NCBI GenBank assembly: GCA_002205965.3
Contig: NADL03000019.1
Span: 310,001-374,000, forward strand
DNA: 64,000 nt
Direction: 5' to 3'
DNA from: Kappaphycus alvarezii
Taxonomy: Eukaryota > Rhodophyta > Florideophyceae > Gigartinales > Solieriaceae
A program made the translations under genes and the position numbers. The notes beneath the pieces were generated by a model. The model was not told the DNA's origin. It was given only the letters and a program-made list of their open reading frames with translations, and did not search any database. The first letter of the stretch is position 1. Each line of letters opens with the position of its first letter. This document shows positions 11,011-21,225 of this stretch, one piece after another.

Positions 11011-11915
11011 TTAGCAGAGCTAGACCAGAGGAAGCAACGCCCGAGACACGAGACTTGATTACAGAAATATCCAAACAATGCCGCACATGTCAGCATTTTG
11101 AACCGAAACCCAGATCATTTCAGGTTAGCACGCCCAATGGAATCATATTCAACCAAGAGTTAGCTCTTGATATTATGTTTCTTGACAAAAATCCTGTACT
11201 TCATATCGTGGATACGCAAACTCATTTTGGAAATGCTGTATTCCTACACAGTCAAAGTACGGAATCTATTTGGAACTCTTTTCTTGAGTGCTGGGCTACA
11301 ATATACACTGGATTTCCTGATAAAATGAAAGTGGACCAAGGCAGCAATTTGTTTCCAAAGCGTGGAAAGATTTGATAAAATCGAATGGAATCAAACTCAG
11401 CCTATCTGGAGTTGAAAGCCACAATTCTATTGGTTCTGTGAACGTTACCATGATCCGTTACGCCGTATTTACCACAAGATTCGCCATTCAGAGCCTGACG
11501 TTGAAATAGAACTCGCTCTACGTCTCGCCGTTAAGGCTATGAACGATACTATGAACCCAGAAGGACTGGTTCCATCGTTACTCGTCTTTGGAGTTTTGCC
11601 GAGGTTTCCGGCCATGAATAGCGAACTTCCAAATCAAATGGAACGAATGAGAGCGCTCCAAATGGCAAGAGCTGAGATGGAAACTATCACCTCAGAAATC
11701 AGACTCAGAACCGCTCTGAACTCGCAGCTTCCAAACACTGCTCAACATGAACTTAATGTTGGAAGTAAAGTTCTAGTCTATCGTGAGAAGTCCAAACCTA
11801 AGTGGACAGGACCTTACAAAATCACGAAAATTAATGACAGACAAGTCTTTATTGACAGAAATGGCGAGGAAGTGCAACACTCACGCTCTCAAGTAAAACC
11901 TTATTTCGAAGATGC
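10960..11915 (+). pseudogene. pol: copia integrase domain
   Basis: An HHCC zinc region (HLHFFHP...CRTCQHF) is readable across a shift near 10,970. The catalytic core shows the first Asp in LALDIMFLDK (~11,170), the second in KVDQGSN (~11,335) and the Glu in GVESHNS (~11,412), in frames broken at ~11,370 and ~11,440. It is followed by GLVPSLLVFG and an SH3-like end with KVLVYREKSKPKWTGPYKI (~11,770-11,820). The element inserts with 5-bp staggering, as the flanks show. Confidence 0.85.
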
Positions 11916-12760
11916 ATTTGAAACACTAGTCGAAGCTTTATATTCAACATTTAAAGGGGTATATTCTAAAAATCTCCAACTCATTGACGTCAATATCAAT
12001 GAAGTTTTACACCCACGAGATCCCAGATCCAATTCTGCTGAGTTTCTGAAAGCGAAACAGAAAGAAATAGAAGGACTCGTTGAGAGAAATACCTGGAAAA
12101 TCGTCGCTAAAGACGACATACCAAAGAATGCTAATATCCTCTCTGGAAGATTCGTTCTGTCAATCAAAAATAAGAATACTGACAAAGAGATGTATAAAGC
12201 ACGGTTTGTAGTACAAGGTCATAGGGACAAAGAAAAGAACTATCTCGTACACGACACTACGACTATACGCCAGCGTTCCACCGCTTGTTAGTTGCAATTG
12301 CCGCAATGCTCGACTTTAGGATTTGGTCTCAAGACGTTAAACAAGCGTACTTACAGTCAGCTCAAAGTTTGATGCGCAAAGTTTACCTTAGGCCAACCAA
12401 AGACTTTGGATTACCTGAGAACCACTTACTTGAGTTACTGAAACCTCTTTATGGATTATCCGATTCAGGAGACTATTGGAATCGCACTATGAATTCCCAC
12501 CTGAAGAATGATCTCGGTATGATGCCAACCAATGGAGATCTTGCACTCTTCGCAAAGCGTACAGACGCAGAACTTCAGGGATTGTCGGAAAATGTGGACG
12601 ATTCTCTACTCTGTGGCAACAATGACTTCGTTAAATTGTCCCAAAAGACTCTTGATAAGTTTGAATCGAGAGAGAGGGAGTTCGATGACACTATATTTGC
12701 AGGTGTCAGAGTAAGAGAACTGATTATGGATTTGAGTTAAGTCAGGAACAGTATGTTAAG
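11916..12760 (+). pseudogene. pol: copia reverse transcriptase domain
   Basis: Starts with the copia-specific lead-in HPRDPRSNSAEFLKAKQKEI, then GRFVLSIKNK and KARFVVQGH. The frame changes at ~12,270. The first catalytic Asp is in WSQDVKQAYLQS (~12,335); the catalytic pair is in ENVDDSLLCG (~12,590), where the usual Tyr before V-D-D is Asn. LLKPLYGLSDSG is the conserved linker. The active-site aspartates are intact, so inactivity comes only from the frame breaks. Confidence 0.9.
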
Positions 12761-13440
12761 AAATTACGCATTCTGCCAATGGATGCCTCTTTTTCTGAGT
12801 TCAGATCTTTAAGGCATAGATTGGCTTGGTTAACACATACAAAGCCTGAAATATGTTGTGCCGTGAATATGGCCGCGCAAGTAACTGATACGAAATTCTC
12901 AGTGGAAGCAATCAAGCAGTTGAACAAAGTTGTAAAGCATGTGCAGAACAACCCTAGTTCTTCGCTTAAGTATTACAAGTTGGACAAAGATTCTCTAAAG
13001 TTGAAAGTATACTCTGACTCGTCATTCGCAAACAACGACGACAACACTTCTCAACTTGGTTACATTGTCTTGCTCACTGACAAGACCGGGACTTGTAATG
13101 TGCTGAGTTATTCTAGTCACAAGAGTCGCAGAGTAACTAGATCAGTACTAGGCGCCGAAGTTTACGCTTTCGCTGATGCCTTCGATATTGGATACATGAT
13201 CAAGCACGACCTTGAATCCTTGCTTGGAATCAAAATTCCACTCTCGATGTTTACAGACTCCAAAAGTTTATTTGATGTTATCACCAAGTGTTCCTACACC
13301 TTGGAAAAACGCCTCATGATTGATATTAGTTCTGTAAGAGATGCATATGCAAAGGAGGAAATATCCAATGTTGGATTTGTACGGACTGCGGAAACCCGCT
13401 GATGCCTTCACGAAGATCGCAAAGTGCCAGGCACTAACTT
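12761..13440 (+). pseudogene. pol: copia RNase H domain and pol C-terminus
   Basis: The longest uninterrupted part of pol (12,779-13,402) contains the RNase H carboxylates in KVYSDSSFANN (~13,010), VLGAEVYAF (~13,155) and MFTDSKSLFD (~13,255), then NPADAFTK just past a one-base shift at ~13,398. It degrades the RNA strand during reverse transcription. Confidence 0.9.
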
Positions 13441-13519
13441 ACGTACTGACAACAAGTAAGTGTGATCTACCTGTTCAGCAATGGGTAATTCGTGACTAAG
13501 GATGGAGAAAACAATAGGT

Positions 13520-13537
13520 CAGGGCAAAGAGAGGGAG
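13520..13537 (+). other. polypurine tract
   Basis: AGGGCAAAGAGAGGGAG directly abuts the TG of the 3' LTR, the expected plus-strand primer site. Confidence 0.85.
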
Positions 13538-13949
13538 TGTTAAAATACAGTGTACATATAGTTTATTTATGTACTATTTACAGTCCTTTAGGATAACTAA
13601 TTTGCCCTTACTACTATTTCTATCCTACGTAGTCTATATTTTCTCTATCCTATTGTACTGTTAGCGATGCCTGTTAGGACTTCTATAGTGTAAGGGTCAC
13701 TAGGACCGTCCGCAGGACTATCCGCTAGGGAATGTAGCTAGTAGTAAGTAGATGTGCTAGAGATAGTCGACGGCATCTACTGCCTATAAAAGGCCTCACC
13801 GCCTTGGGCACTGAAGTAAAAGAGTAACCACAATTTTATTCTCAACCTACTCAACTGTTCTACACTAGCAAAAACGTGTACGTTTTTTTTCAGACTCGCC
13901 GCTAACGCCGCCGTCTGCTTTTTACTCTAACCCTTGAATTTTCGCGACA
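13538..13949 (+). repeat. copia 3' LTR
   Basis: 412 bp, begins TGTTAAAATACAG and ends TTCGCGACA, nearly identical to the 5' LTR, with its own TATAAAAGG at 13,785-13,793. It lies 478 bp upstream of the HSP20 start in the same orientation, so it could drive read-through transcription of that gene. Confidence 0.96.
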
Positions 13950-13954
13950 GTGCG
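13950..13954. repeat. 3' target-site duplication GTGCG
   Basis: Second copy of the 5-bp target sequence, directly after the 3' LTR. Confidence 0.97.
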
Positions 13955-13975
13955 CACTGGTTCGTGTCACCGTGA

Positions 13976-14004
13976 CACCGTGACATTGTGAGAACGTCAC
14001 GGTG
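13976..14004. promoter_or_regulatory. inverted repeat CACCGTGAC...GTCACGGTG upstream of HSP20
   Basis: Perfect 9-bp arms separated by 11 nt within a cluster of GTGACAC/CCGTG words, ~425-450 bp before the HSP20 ATG and conserved in copy B (21,197-21,225). It resembles a dimeric factor site; function unknown. Confidence 0.45.
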
Positions 14005-14290
14005 CCGTGCTGTACCGTGCCGAATTGAATAAATCATCGAATCAGCGTTGCCACAGTTTGCAAGGTTTCCAGGCGTTTCCGGTAGCATCCAACAAAGTTT
14101 CTAGATTAGGTGTACTGTTCTGGACGACCCTCTATCCCGTCTAGATTGGAATGGCGCCATCTAGAAAACACCAGTCCACGGCTCGATTTACCCGTCGGGC
14201 CCTTGGGAATGTTCCTAATCTACGCTCCGAAATAGCTCTGCCGGCCCCATTTCATTACCATACTCGTCAATCCCCCGCCCATAAATCCTC

Positions 14291-14298
14291 TATAAATA
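14291..14298 (+). promoter_or_regulatory. TATA box of HSP20 copy A
   Basis: TATAAATA, 137 bp before the ATG, at the same spacing in copy B (21,512-21,519). Upstream TTCTAGATT and TTCTGGACG (~14,098-14,130) resemble half of a heat-shock element (TTCnnGAA) but are imperfect. Confidence 0.55.
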
Positions 14299-14427
14299 TT
14301 ACCCCAACAGGCTCATCGCGTCATCAGCGACCCCTCTCTCAAGACTCTGACAACACACGGACTACATACGCAGAACACCAAATCAAACTTAGCAACGTCT
14401 AACGCTACCAACTTAAGTACATACAAC

Positions 14428-15066
14428 ATGATGACCCTGTGCACCCCGACTCTGCACCCGTTTGACCTGTTCCCTGCTATTGATGACCTCGCGCGCCATG
14501 CTCGCTCGGACTTCAAATACCAGAGGCGAACACCGGCTATCCGCGAGCCGTCCTATTCTTACGAATGGGAAAAGAACGGCGGTACGTTGGAGGTTGAGAT
14601 GCCAGGTGTTCGGCCGGAGGACATCTCGGTGGAGGTGCAAGGGAGGAACCTGAAGGTGACCGGTAAGCGATACCGGGGTGTGGATCGGAAGACAGACGCG
14701 AAGAGGGTCAAGGCCATGGTGACGAGTGGGGACGGACCGAGTGAGGAGCTCGACAAGTCTGGGCAGAACGGTGGGACTGAGAACGACGGCTCGAACGTGA
14801 GGTCTCAGGCGGAGCGTCCAGAAAAGGGGGATGATGCACAGAACACTCCAGAGGAGAAAAGGAACACTGGCTTGGGTGACGGTGAGGAGGCCGATGAAGG
14901 TAATGTGAACCGCCGATCAGTGGTAACCGTGTACAAGTCTGTGTTTCGGTTGAACAACATGATTGATCCTGAGAGAGTTGAAGTGGAGCGGTATCGTGAT
15001 GGTGTTTTGCGGCTGTGCCTGGGAAGGATGGAAAGGGCGGAGGCACGGAAGATCGTTGTTAAATAG
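14428..15066 (+). CDS. HSP20-family small heat-shock protein with acidic insertion
   Basis: 212 codons, intact, ATG to TAG; a second ATG follows immediately. Residues ~43-83 are the first half of the alpha-crystallin domain (YEWEKNGGTLEVEMPGV, then ISVEVQGRNLKVTGKR). Residues ~84-163 form an ~80-residue hydrophilic Glu/Asp/Gly-rich insertion in the loop that normally carries the short beta-6 strand. The domain resumes at ~164-199 (VYKSVFRLNNMIDPERVEV, then DGVLRLCLGR), and the end RKIVVK resembles the I-x-I/V tail motif that docks on neighbouring subunits. The family forms ATP-independent oligomers that hold unfolding proteins. The protein is identical in copy B. No organelle-targeting sequence is obvious, so cytosolic location is assumed. 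The copia insertion lies 478 bp upstream. Confidence 0.93.
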   Translation: MMTLCTPTLHPFDLFPAIDDLARHARSDFKYQRRTPAIREPSYSYEWEKNGGTLEVEMPGVRPEDISVEVQGRNLKVTGKRYRGVDRKTDAKRVKAMVTSGDGPSEELDKSGQNGGTENDGSNVRSQAERPEKGDDAQNTPEEKRNTGLGDGEEADEGNVNRRSVVTVYKSVFRLNNMIDPERVEVERYRDGVLRLCLGRMERAEARKIVVK

Positions 15067-15341
15067 ACCGGAAAAGCGCTAGTTTCATAAGCGAATTGTT
15101 GCGTACCATTTTTTGGAAACCTCGCGGGTAGGCGACACTGGGAGTTGGCAACCCCGTGCTTGGTGATGTACCGAAGTGGAGGGATGAGCAAGAGAGGGTG
15201 CAAAGTATAGGAATGTAGTTGGGGGCGAAACGTGGAGAGGGCTCACTACTCATGGGCTTTACGAGTTAAGTACAGTAGAGTTGCGTGATGTGGGATGACG
15301 CGTGCTGGAGTAGCCAAGTGATGCAGCAATGTTTTGCGATG

Positions 15342-15347
15342 AATAAA
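15342..15347 (+). promoter_or_regulatory. candidate polyadenylation signal AATAAA
   Basis: AATAAA ~275 bp after the HSP20 stop, also in copy B at 22,563-22,568. Plausible but not unique. Confidence 0.4.
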
Positions 15348-15840
15348 GGCGTGCATGTCTGATTCACGGAAAGATTCACGAGATTGCAGATGTGGTGATG
15401 TAATGTAATAGTGATGTCTCGTGCAGAGCGAGAAAAAAGAGTGGTTGGCGTACCCTAAGGACTCTTGTGTTTCACGGCGGCAATTTGGATTCATCTAAGG
15501 AATTGCAAGAGACAGCCCCACCAGGTGCTTCGAACAATGCTCTTAGTAGAAAAGACGGCTGCTCAGCGGGCACCAGCTGCATCAGCCGAGTGTTCCATTC
15601 CAGCTTGGGCTACATGGAGACTTGACGTTCGTTCCATTTGCAAGCGAAATCCTACACCCTTCTGTTGCCCTCTAGGGGCTCTAGCCGGGATGGGCTGAAC
15701 ATTTCATTTTCACCCAGTAAGAAGCCTACGTGGGCTATAAGCGGCGGGGGGATGAAACCGCCGGTTTGCCTCTACAGGGTTCGTACTTCACCTTGCTGGA
15801 GGTAGTGGATGGGTAGGCAATGGTGGTGGATGAGAGATGG
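15348..15840. other. downstream flank of HSP20, no gene
   Basis: Short ORFs on both strands (for example 15,465-15,698 plus) without a recognisable domain. Duplicated in copy B. Confidence 0.4.
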
Positions 15841-15890
15841 TTTGGGTATTTTATTCTTGGAATAAATATTCGACTCTATCGGATAGAGTC
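15841..15890 (-). repeat. non-LTR 3' tail, downstream of fragment E1
   Basis: On the minus strand this reads GTCGAATATTTATTCCAAG followed by AATAAAATACCCAAACC, the family's 3' signature. It lies on the 3' side of the minus-strand endonuclease fragment at 16,350-17,042, as expected for its tail. The ~450 bp in between holds ORFs on both strands with no domain I recognise. Confidence 0.6.
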
Positions 15891-16349
15891 TATGTTGCAG
15901 TGGATGACAGCTCTTCTCTATTACGAGGGAATTCTTGTTTAAGATAGTCCAGTCAGCTCGGGAACTCAGCCTACATATCTCTCACAGTAAACAAACCCCA
16001 CGTACCCCCGGGGACGTGCTTCAATGTCCGATTAGCAGCAGATGCCGCACTGTACGACAACCAGCAGATGCTGTACTTTGCGGCAACTAAGCGCGAACCG
16101 AAAGGCATCGCACCTCGACTCAGGGAACACGGTCCGATGTTCAGTTTGCACCCCACCCATTGGGATTCTGAAAGAGAGGGTTCATGGGGTTGCTTTACTG
16201 CGAGTGGTGCGAAGGGTGGGCGTCCGATGAGCTTGTATTCAAACAATGTTACAAGATCTACAATGAGAATGATTCAGCATTAGTCCTATGACCTTGTATT
16301 CAAACCATTTGCAGGATCCACAGTGCGAATAGCTGAGCATTTGCACCAA

Positions 16350-17042
16350 CTTAAATGTAGCTGGTAGCCCAGTCGAGCAGGCGGCGTTGGAAGCGACCAT
16401 CAATGCGGCGTGTCGAAGGAAAATACCCCGCACCCTGGAGTATTGGTTCCAAGGCTCGGCTGCGACGGTTGTGCCACCTCCCTGATCCCGGAAAACGAAT
16501 CGGGGTGCCACCCCCCGAGCGCAGAAATAGGAGAGGGACAAGCCTGTTGCTACCGTGTCATCCGGTTATAAACTGTTGGTATTTTCGTAGCGTACCAACG
16601 TGGACTGCTTTCCAGCTCGTGAGAGGGTTGAAGGTTCTCATTCTATGGCGGGCAGGAGCCAACCAGCTCACAAAGGTGATATCAAAGTAATCGGTGCCGG
16701 CGGCGGCGGCCGTGGCCCTGATGGCCGACCTCGTCTTGTGTTCCCTGTATGGACGGGTTTCGACGGCGTAATGCCTTGCGCCGAGGCTGAGATCGTTACC
16801 CAGCGCAGTAACCAGGTCATCGTGGCGTTCGATCCGCTGGGGCCGCATTTACAGTAGATGAGGTGGTCGCCGTGGACGTCCAGGGTTTCCGGACACCAGA
16901 TTCCTCGGCAGGGTGTTCCCGGTTCAGGCAATGGGGCCTCGCAAAAAGTAACTGAACCATACCGATGGGGGAAATTTGGGGTGTTTTTAAATGAAAATAT
17001 GGTCAGCTGTTCCCTAAGGGAGCGGCTGAGCATATTTTTCAT
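16350..17042 (-). pseudogene. non-LTR retrotransposon fragment E1: CCHC plus restriction-like endonuclease
   Basis: Minus-strand coding in two or three frames. A CX3CX9HX3C zinc motif (CPETLDVHGDHLIYC preceded by C-x4) lies at ~16,900-16,960, followed after a one-base shift by ERHDDLVTAL, then DYFDITFVSWLAP (~16,680) and the motif start RTFNPL. A remnant of the HPD...RHAALMVASN C-terminus runs down to ~16,365. The PD-X-D type endonuclease core matches the more complete element at 47-51.6 kb, but the RPD is degraded to RPY. The fragment is 5'-truncated, as usual for non-LTR insertions. Duplicated in copy B. Confidence 0.75.
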
Positions 17043-17467
17043 GCATTACCCGAAGTGTCGGATGCTAATGACAGTCTTCAACCCTTCCGTGGGAGGGCAG
17101 GGCAGTGGATCCATTCTTTGGCTCCCGCGAGTTTCATTGAGGCTTGGAACCCTTGTGTGCGGCAATCGCCCAAGGGAAGCTCGTCATAAATAAAACACGG
17201 ACTGGGTCGGTCAGCTTCTTTTGCAATGGAGGATCAGAGCAAAAAGTACTAAAACGACTTCTCCTTTCCTTCTCTCCAAACTCCGCTTAGATTCCCCCTG
17301 CTAGAAGAGTCAGACGACGAATTAAACTACCCCATCATTCCCCCAAAACGAAGCGTTTTTAGAGGCCGTCGAGATGAGTTCCATACGGGAAAATAGCGTG
17401 GGTGTATACTGCGAAAGTTCGGAGGGCTGAGAGCTGATTTTTTGGAGGTAGGCGTCATTCCACGCGG

Positions 17468-17587
17468 GCAAAAGTGTGGGTGCTTTACTGCCTAGAGGTA
17501 CTGACGGCTGTTTCCAGAAAGGGGGAAAGGTTTGGGTGTTTTACTCTTGGATGATATATTCGATCTATCCTAAATTTCCAGACAACC
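17468..17587 (-). repeat. two adjacent non-LTR 3' tail copies after fragment E2
   Basis: 17,521-17,587 on the minus strand reads TGTCTGGAAATTTAGGATAG then ATCGAATATAT...CCAAGAGTAAAACACCC and AAACCTTTCCCCC. A degenerate second core (CAGTAAAGCACCCACACTT) follows at 17,468-17,500. Together they sit ~55 bp past the stop codon of fragment E2. Confidence 0.7.
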
Positions 17588-17641
17588 ACAATGGAATCGA
17601 AAGGACATGCTGACGCAGTAATGGGGGAGGAGCTCCGCTCC

Positions 17642-17930
17642 CTAGAAGGCTACCTTAAGGCCAGCCATCGAGCAGGCCGCATTGGACATGACGGCTGCTG
17701 CAGCGGGCCTTTGCATCATAACCCCGCGAACTTTTCCGTGGCTCTCCATTGCTATCACGGCCACGTTCCTTGCCACGCCATCTAACACCGTGCATGCATC
17801 TGGGTGCTAGAAAGTGAGGAGGAATACCTACGCACGAAGAACGAAAGGAAGCGGCGCTCTTGTAAGACAGCTGAATTGCGGTTTGGCCTTTGAGTAGGTG
17901 GCCCAGTCGGTCACTGCAGACGGCGGGCAT
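17642..17930 (-). pseudogene. non-LTR retrotransposon fragment E2: extreme C-terminus
   Basis: The minus-strand frame from ~17,807 to the stop at 17,642-17,644 encodes HPDACTVLDGVARNVAVIAM, then QRPAAAAVMSNAACSMAGLK. The same ending (HPD..., VAR-V, RHAALMVASN-AC) occurs in the other family members here. Another ~120 bp upstream is in a shifted frame. Copy in B at 24,862-25,149. Confidence 0.7.
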
Positions 17931-17935
17931 CCCTC

Positions 17936-18390
17936 ACATAGCTTGCCTGCTTGGACCTGTTCGGATCTGAAAAAGTCGTTGAGTGGATGCTGGGGAAGGT
18001 CACTGTCTCAAGTCGCCGTAGCTTTACTATCCAACTCGACTATGCCCTTTTGCACACAATAGCCCGGCGAACCTACCAAAATCCGAGCTCAAACAACAAC
18101 TAACGACAACCACTAAAGGTAGCAGGTCATTTCCTAGCCACAAATAAGTTAACCAAACTGATAGTCCATCACTAGACCACACAGTAGTAAAATATCCAAT
18201 TCCCCGATGAGACAGTAAGTACAAATCGCAATTCCTCGCAGCGCGTGAATATGCGCTTGAATTTCCGGTAGCGCAACCGGAAGCAAGGATGTTAAACGAG
18301 AAATCTGTTCCCTTTCATATTGATACGTAATATATCTAAAAGACTCGAAAGAATCATATCAACAAAAACCAACGCCCTCAACTTCACAGT
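17936..18390. other. end of duplicated unit, no gene
   Basis: No recognisable coding. Divergence between A and B rises slightly towards the end of the unit, with several indels and a few substitutions after 18,240. Confidence 0.5.
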
Positions 18391-18572
18391 TGAAGCCCAT
18401 TAATCTATCTTGGCAACTCATAAGAAAAATCCACAAGTCACAGTATAGATTAAGGTAAGTCTACACTACGTTCTTAACTAAATTCATCTTGTACAACATA
18501 CTTCCGAGTGATATACCATCAATCACTCCAGAAGAGTGATGTGAAATTTAGGTCGATACGTTGTTTAGACCT
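18391..18572. other. unique 182-bp spacer between duplicated units
   Basis: AT-rich, not seen elsewhere in the window. It contains CAATCACTCCAGAAGAGTGAT, an imperfect inverted repeat. It separates the end of copy A from the start of copy B. Confidence 0.8.
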
Positions 18573-18938
18573 GCATGTACTGAGGGGTCACGCCCGCACA
18601 GGTTGCCAAATTTATCTTTCCCGTAAACTGGTTCAAATCATAGGTCTAACGTGCATGCAAGTATGTCTTTCAACCGGGGCCTTGGAAATAGGAAATTTGT
18701 TCCCATTTAAACAGCGAAACAGCGTCACTCAAGCCTCATTACGGGTACCGAAAACTTCGTCATTACACACGCTCATCTCCTTACCTCTTGCACCAACTTG
18801 AACATCCTCCGGCCCTCCCTCACCATCGAGGAATCAACCCGGGCGCCTGCCCAAATCAACTTCCTTGAATTGCTTCATAATTGGTAAAAATGGTGTCAGG
18901 AGAGGGACCAGTATTGCTCCATATATTCCCTTCAAACT

Positions 18939-18977
18939 CAAGCTGATCTTCCCGTATTACACGGGAAGATCAGCTTG
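18939..18977. repeat. perfect hairpin, 17-bp arms (copy B)
   Basis: Identical to 4,960-4,998. Confidence 0.9.
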
Positions 18978-19298
18978 ATTCATCGCACTTGCGTGATTCT
19001 TGCCGATCGCACACGTGACCACTTCTTCAGGAATGTGTATTCAATCTGGCCATCAAAAAATCCACAATTGAGTTGTACGGAGAAGATGGAGACATACTGT
19101 CAGATTAAACTGCCCTAGAGCAATTTACGTGGTCAGGCAGCGAAGAATATTATTTTGTCCTCCATTTTCAGTTTTCTTCGTTTAATCTCTTCTGTATCCG
19201 ACATTATCGCGTACAAAAACGCGGTGCCTCAATCCCGCTGTCATCTAACCGTCCAACATCGAGTCATTCTTGAGATTCACACCTAACCGAAACTTTAA

Positions 19299-19665
19299 AT
19301 GTATGTTGGTTTGAGTTTTGGGGGTCAAAGCGCCTTTCTCGGCATTATGATGGCAAAAAGTGACGCAAACAGATGGTACAAGGTCCAAAAGCACACCATC
19401 TCCTGTCAAAAGGCCAGGCCATATCTTTCAGATGATGCAAAGCTGGGGAAAACACTTCAGAATCAAACGTAAGAATGAAATTGAGTGTAGTGGACACCCT
19501 CACTTTTTCCTAGTTGCCTTCTTTATAGCCCTAATATGCACTTTTTGTGACATATGGGCAGATATTTTAGTCACTATCCTGGTTTCTGCAGTGATTCTAA
19601 ACCGTGGTGCAATACTTTTACTCGAGGCCCACAGTTTCCATTTATCGCGAATCACCGAGGAATAA
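19299..19665 (+). pseudogene. transporter-like membrane ORF, frame-broken copy B
   Basis: Relative to 5,320-5,685 it has an extra A in GCAAAAAG, an extra A in GGGAAAACAC and a missing T in CACTTTTTCC. An open frame survives only from 19,360, with the last two hydrophobic segments intact. Either copy may hold the true sequence. Confidence 0.4.
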
Positions 19666-20543
19666 TTTTATCTATTTCTTTTGGTCCTTTTCTCACTGTA
19701 TTCATTGTCGAATATTTTTATGTCCTACAGTTGGTGAAATATATTTTTTATATTTTACAATTTACAGGATATAATTGTTGCATTTCTATTGTCAGCAAAA
19801 TTATGATCTGAATGAATGCCTACCAGGAAGTACTGTAATAATTATTGCCGAGTTTGAATTATGTCTACCCTAATGATTGAACTTCGAGCTCATTTTTGGT
19901 AGCATATTTGCCCTGTTTTAGATTCGATATGTTCCTAGGTTTGCAGAAATATTTTTGCACCGTTCGGGCCATCGAGCTTTCTCCATCGATCATCTTTATT
20001 TAATTGGTTGTCTATTCATATATTTTGAGCCAATTCAGGCAATTGTTTATCGCTCAAGTTGCAACTATTTATTCCTGCATGTATTGATCTCAACACTTTA
20101 ATACTTTTCCGCAGTATTTGCATTATGGAGGCTGCAGAAACTTCCTAACCATAGTTTCATTCTCAAAACGCTCATATCCAACTCACTTTTTCGCCCAGGG
20201 AAGCTGAATATCACCCCTTTGTAGCACCTCCTGCGGAGATTTCCATTTATTAGGATGAGCGTTGCCCCCGTAACACGTGAATTTGTGTTCGGACAAGAAG
20301 AGATTGTGCCAAGTTTGATAGAGCAATAGACTTCCCAGTACTGGTTTTTTCACGATTACGAATACAATACCTGTTTATTTCTAGATTTTCTTCACCGAAT
20401 AAATTTCCTTTTGGAGCATGAAACGCTTTCGGGAGGGAAATCCAACGGGAGAGGAGCATTGAAATGTTTATGAAACTCAGGGCCTAATTCTACGCGCTGA
20501 CTTTAACTAAAAAGGAAATCTTTAAATTCCTCGATTTTTTTCT

Positions 20544-20682
20544 GAGGGGAAAAGGTGTGGGTGTCTTACTCTTGGAAGATTAGGCGATTTAGGGTTTTAG
20601 GTGAGGACTTTCTGAAGACGGTTCGTAAAATCAGAGCTGTCTACGTACAGTATCAGCTCTGTTGGTGTACGTAGACAGCTCT
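20544..20682. repeat. tail core and 16-bp-arm inverted repeat (copy B)
   Basis: Contains the minus-strand tail core at 20,544-20,583 and the inverted repeat with arms 20,633-20,648 and 20,667-20,682. Counterparts of 6,561-6,699. Confidence 0.75.
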
Positions 20683-20909
20683 AATGGTCCTGGCACCCAA
20701 GCTGGACTGCACCATATTTCCGAATACATGACATCTCGAAATAGCCCGGTCGCCGAACGCCAACCTCCCTTGCTTATCCTGAGCTCAGGCTTGGCTTAAC
20801 AGCGAACAGCGAACTGCGATTGCAATCAATCGCAGAAAGCTTTACCACCAAGAGCTGTGACAGTCCTTTGCCAGTCTTCCAACAAAGGTCTCTCTCCCCT
20901 CAAGCACTG

Positions 20910-21070
20910 TACAGTACAGTAATGTACACTGTACAGGACATGTACTGTAAGAAGTGTACAACCCCACGTTTGCCCCCTCTACAGTGTAATTGAATCTGCA
21001 GAAAACACATGAGTTAAATAAATATAAAAGTACAGTACAGTACAATTGTTATCTTCGTAATTAATACTGT
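20910..21070. repeat. TGTACA/ACAGTA-rich cluster (copy B)
   Basis: Counterpart of 6,915-7,085, here in its original position ~580-740 bp upstream of the HSP20 ATG. Confidence 0.5.
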
Positions 21071-21170
21071 ACGAGCACCATCCACTTAGTTCTTAACCAA
21101 TAGTCGGTCAGTGAGTGTACACTCCAGAAACATTACGAGTAAATAAAAGTACAGTAGTGTTCGGTACTGT

Positions 21171-21175
21171 GTGCG
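21171..21175. other. empty copia target site GTGCG
   Basis: A single GTGCG between CTGT and CACTGG, against one on each side of the element in copy A. It confirms the 7,192-13,949 boundaries to the base. Confidence 0.97.
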
Positions 21176-21196
21176 CACTGGTTCGTGTCACCGTGA

Positions 21197-21225
21197 CACC
21201 GTGACATTGTGAGAACGTCACGGTG
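21197..21225. promoter_or_regulatory. inverted repeat upstream of HSP20 (copy B)
   Basis: Same CACCGTGAC/GTCACGGTG arms as 13,976-14,004. Confidence 0.45.

Larger units (their letters stand above)
7192..13949 (+). mobile_element. Ty1/copia LTR retrotransposon, nearly intact structure
   Basis: A 6,758-bp element with two LTRs of 414 and 412 bp that start TGTTAAAA and end GCGACA, flanked by a 5-bp duplication and followed by an exact empty site in the paralogous unit. The internal order is a C2H2 finger ORF, Gag with zinc knuckle, an acidic linker, protease, integrase, reverse transcriptase, RNase H and a polypurine tract, which is the copia order. The pol frame is broken in several places by small indels. 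The LTRs differ only by a few indels, so insertion is recent or the indels are consensus errors. The sequence right after the 5' LTR (ATCCGGATTTACC) does not match a tRNA 3' end starting TGG, so the primer may be an internal or half tRNA. Confidence 0.96.
4595..18390 (+). repeat. tandem segmental duplication, copy A (with copia insertion)
   Basis: From GCATGTACTGAGG at 4,595 the sequence matches 18,573 onward almost base for base. The match is interrupted only by the copia element (7,192-13,949 plus one target duplication) and resumes at 13,950, corresponding to 21,171. It ends near 18,390, where the copies diverge after GCCCTCAAC/GCGCTCAAC. Without the insertion the unit is about 7.03 kb. 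Differences are mainly single-base indels in short runs plus a few substitutions. Contents in order: a 17-bp-arm hairpin, a transporter-like ORF, a second hairpin, a TGTACA-rich cluster, HSP20, and two minus-strand non-LTR fragments. Confidence 0.95.

Noticed and set aside
15971..16283. ORFs on both strands retained in both duplicated units
   Set aside because: Conservation only reflects the near-identity of the units; neither frame has a recognisable domain. Probably part of the non-LTR 3' region.
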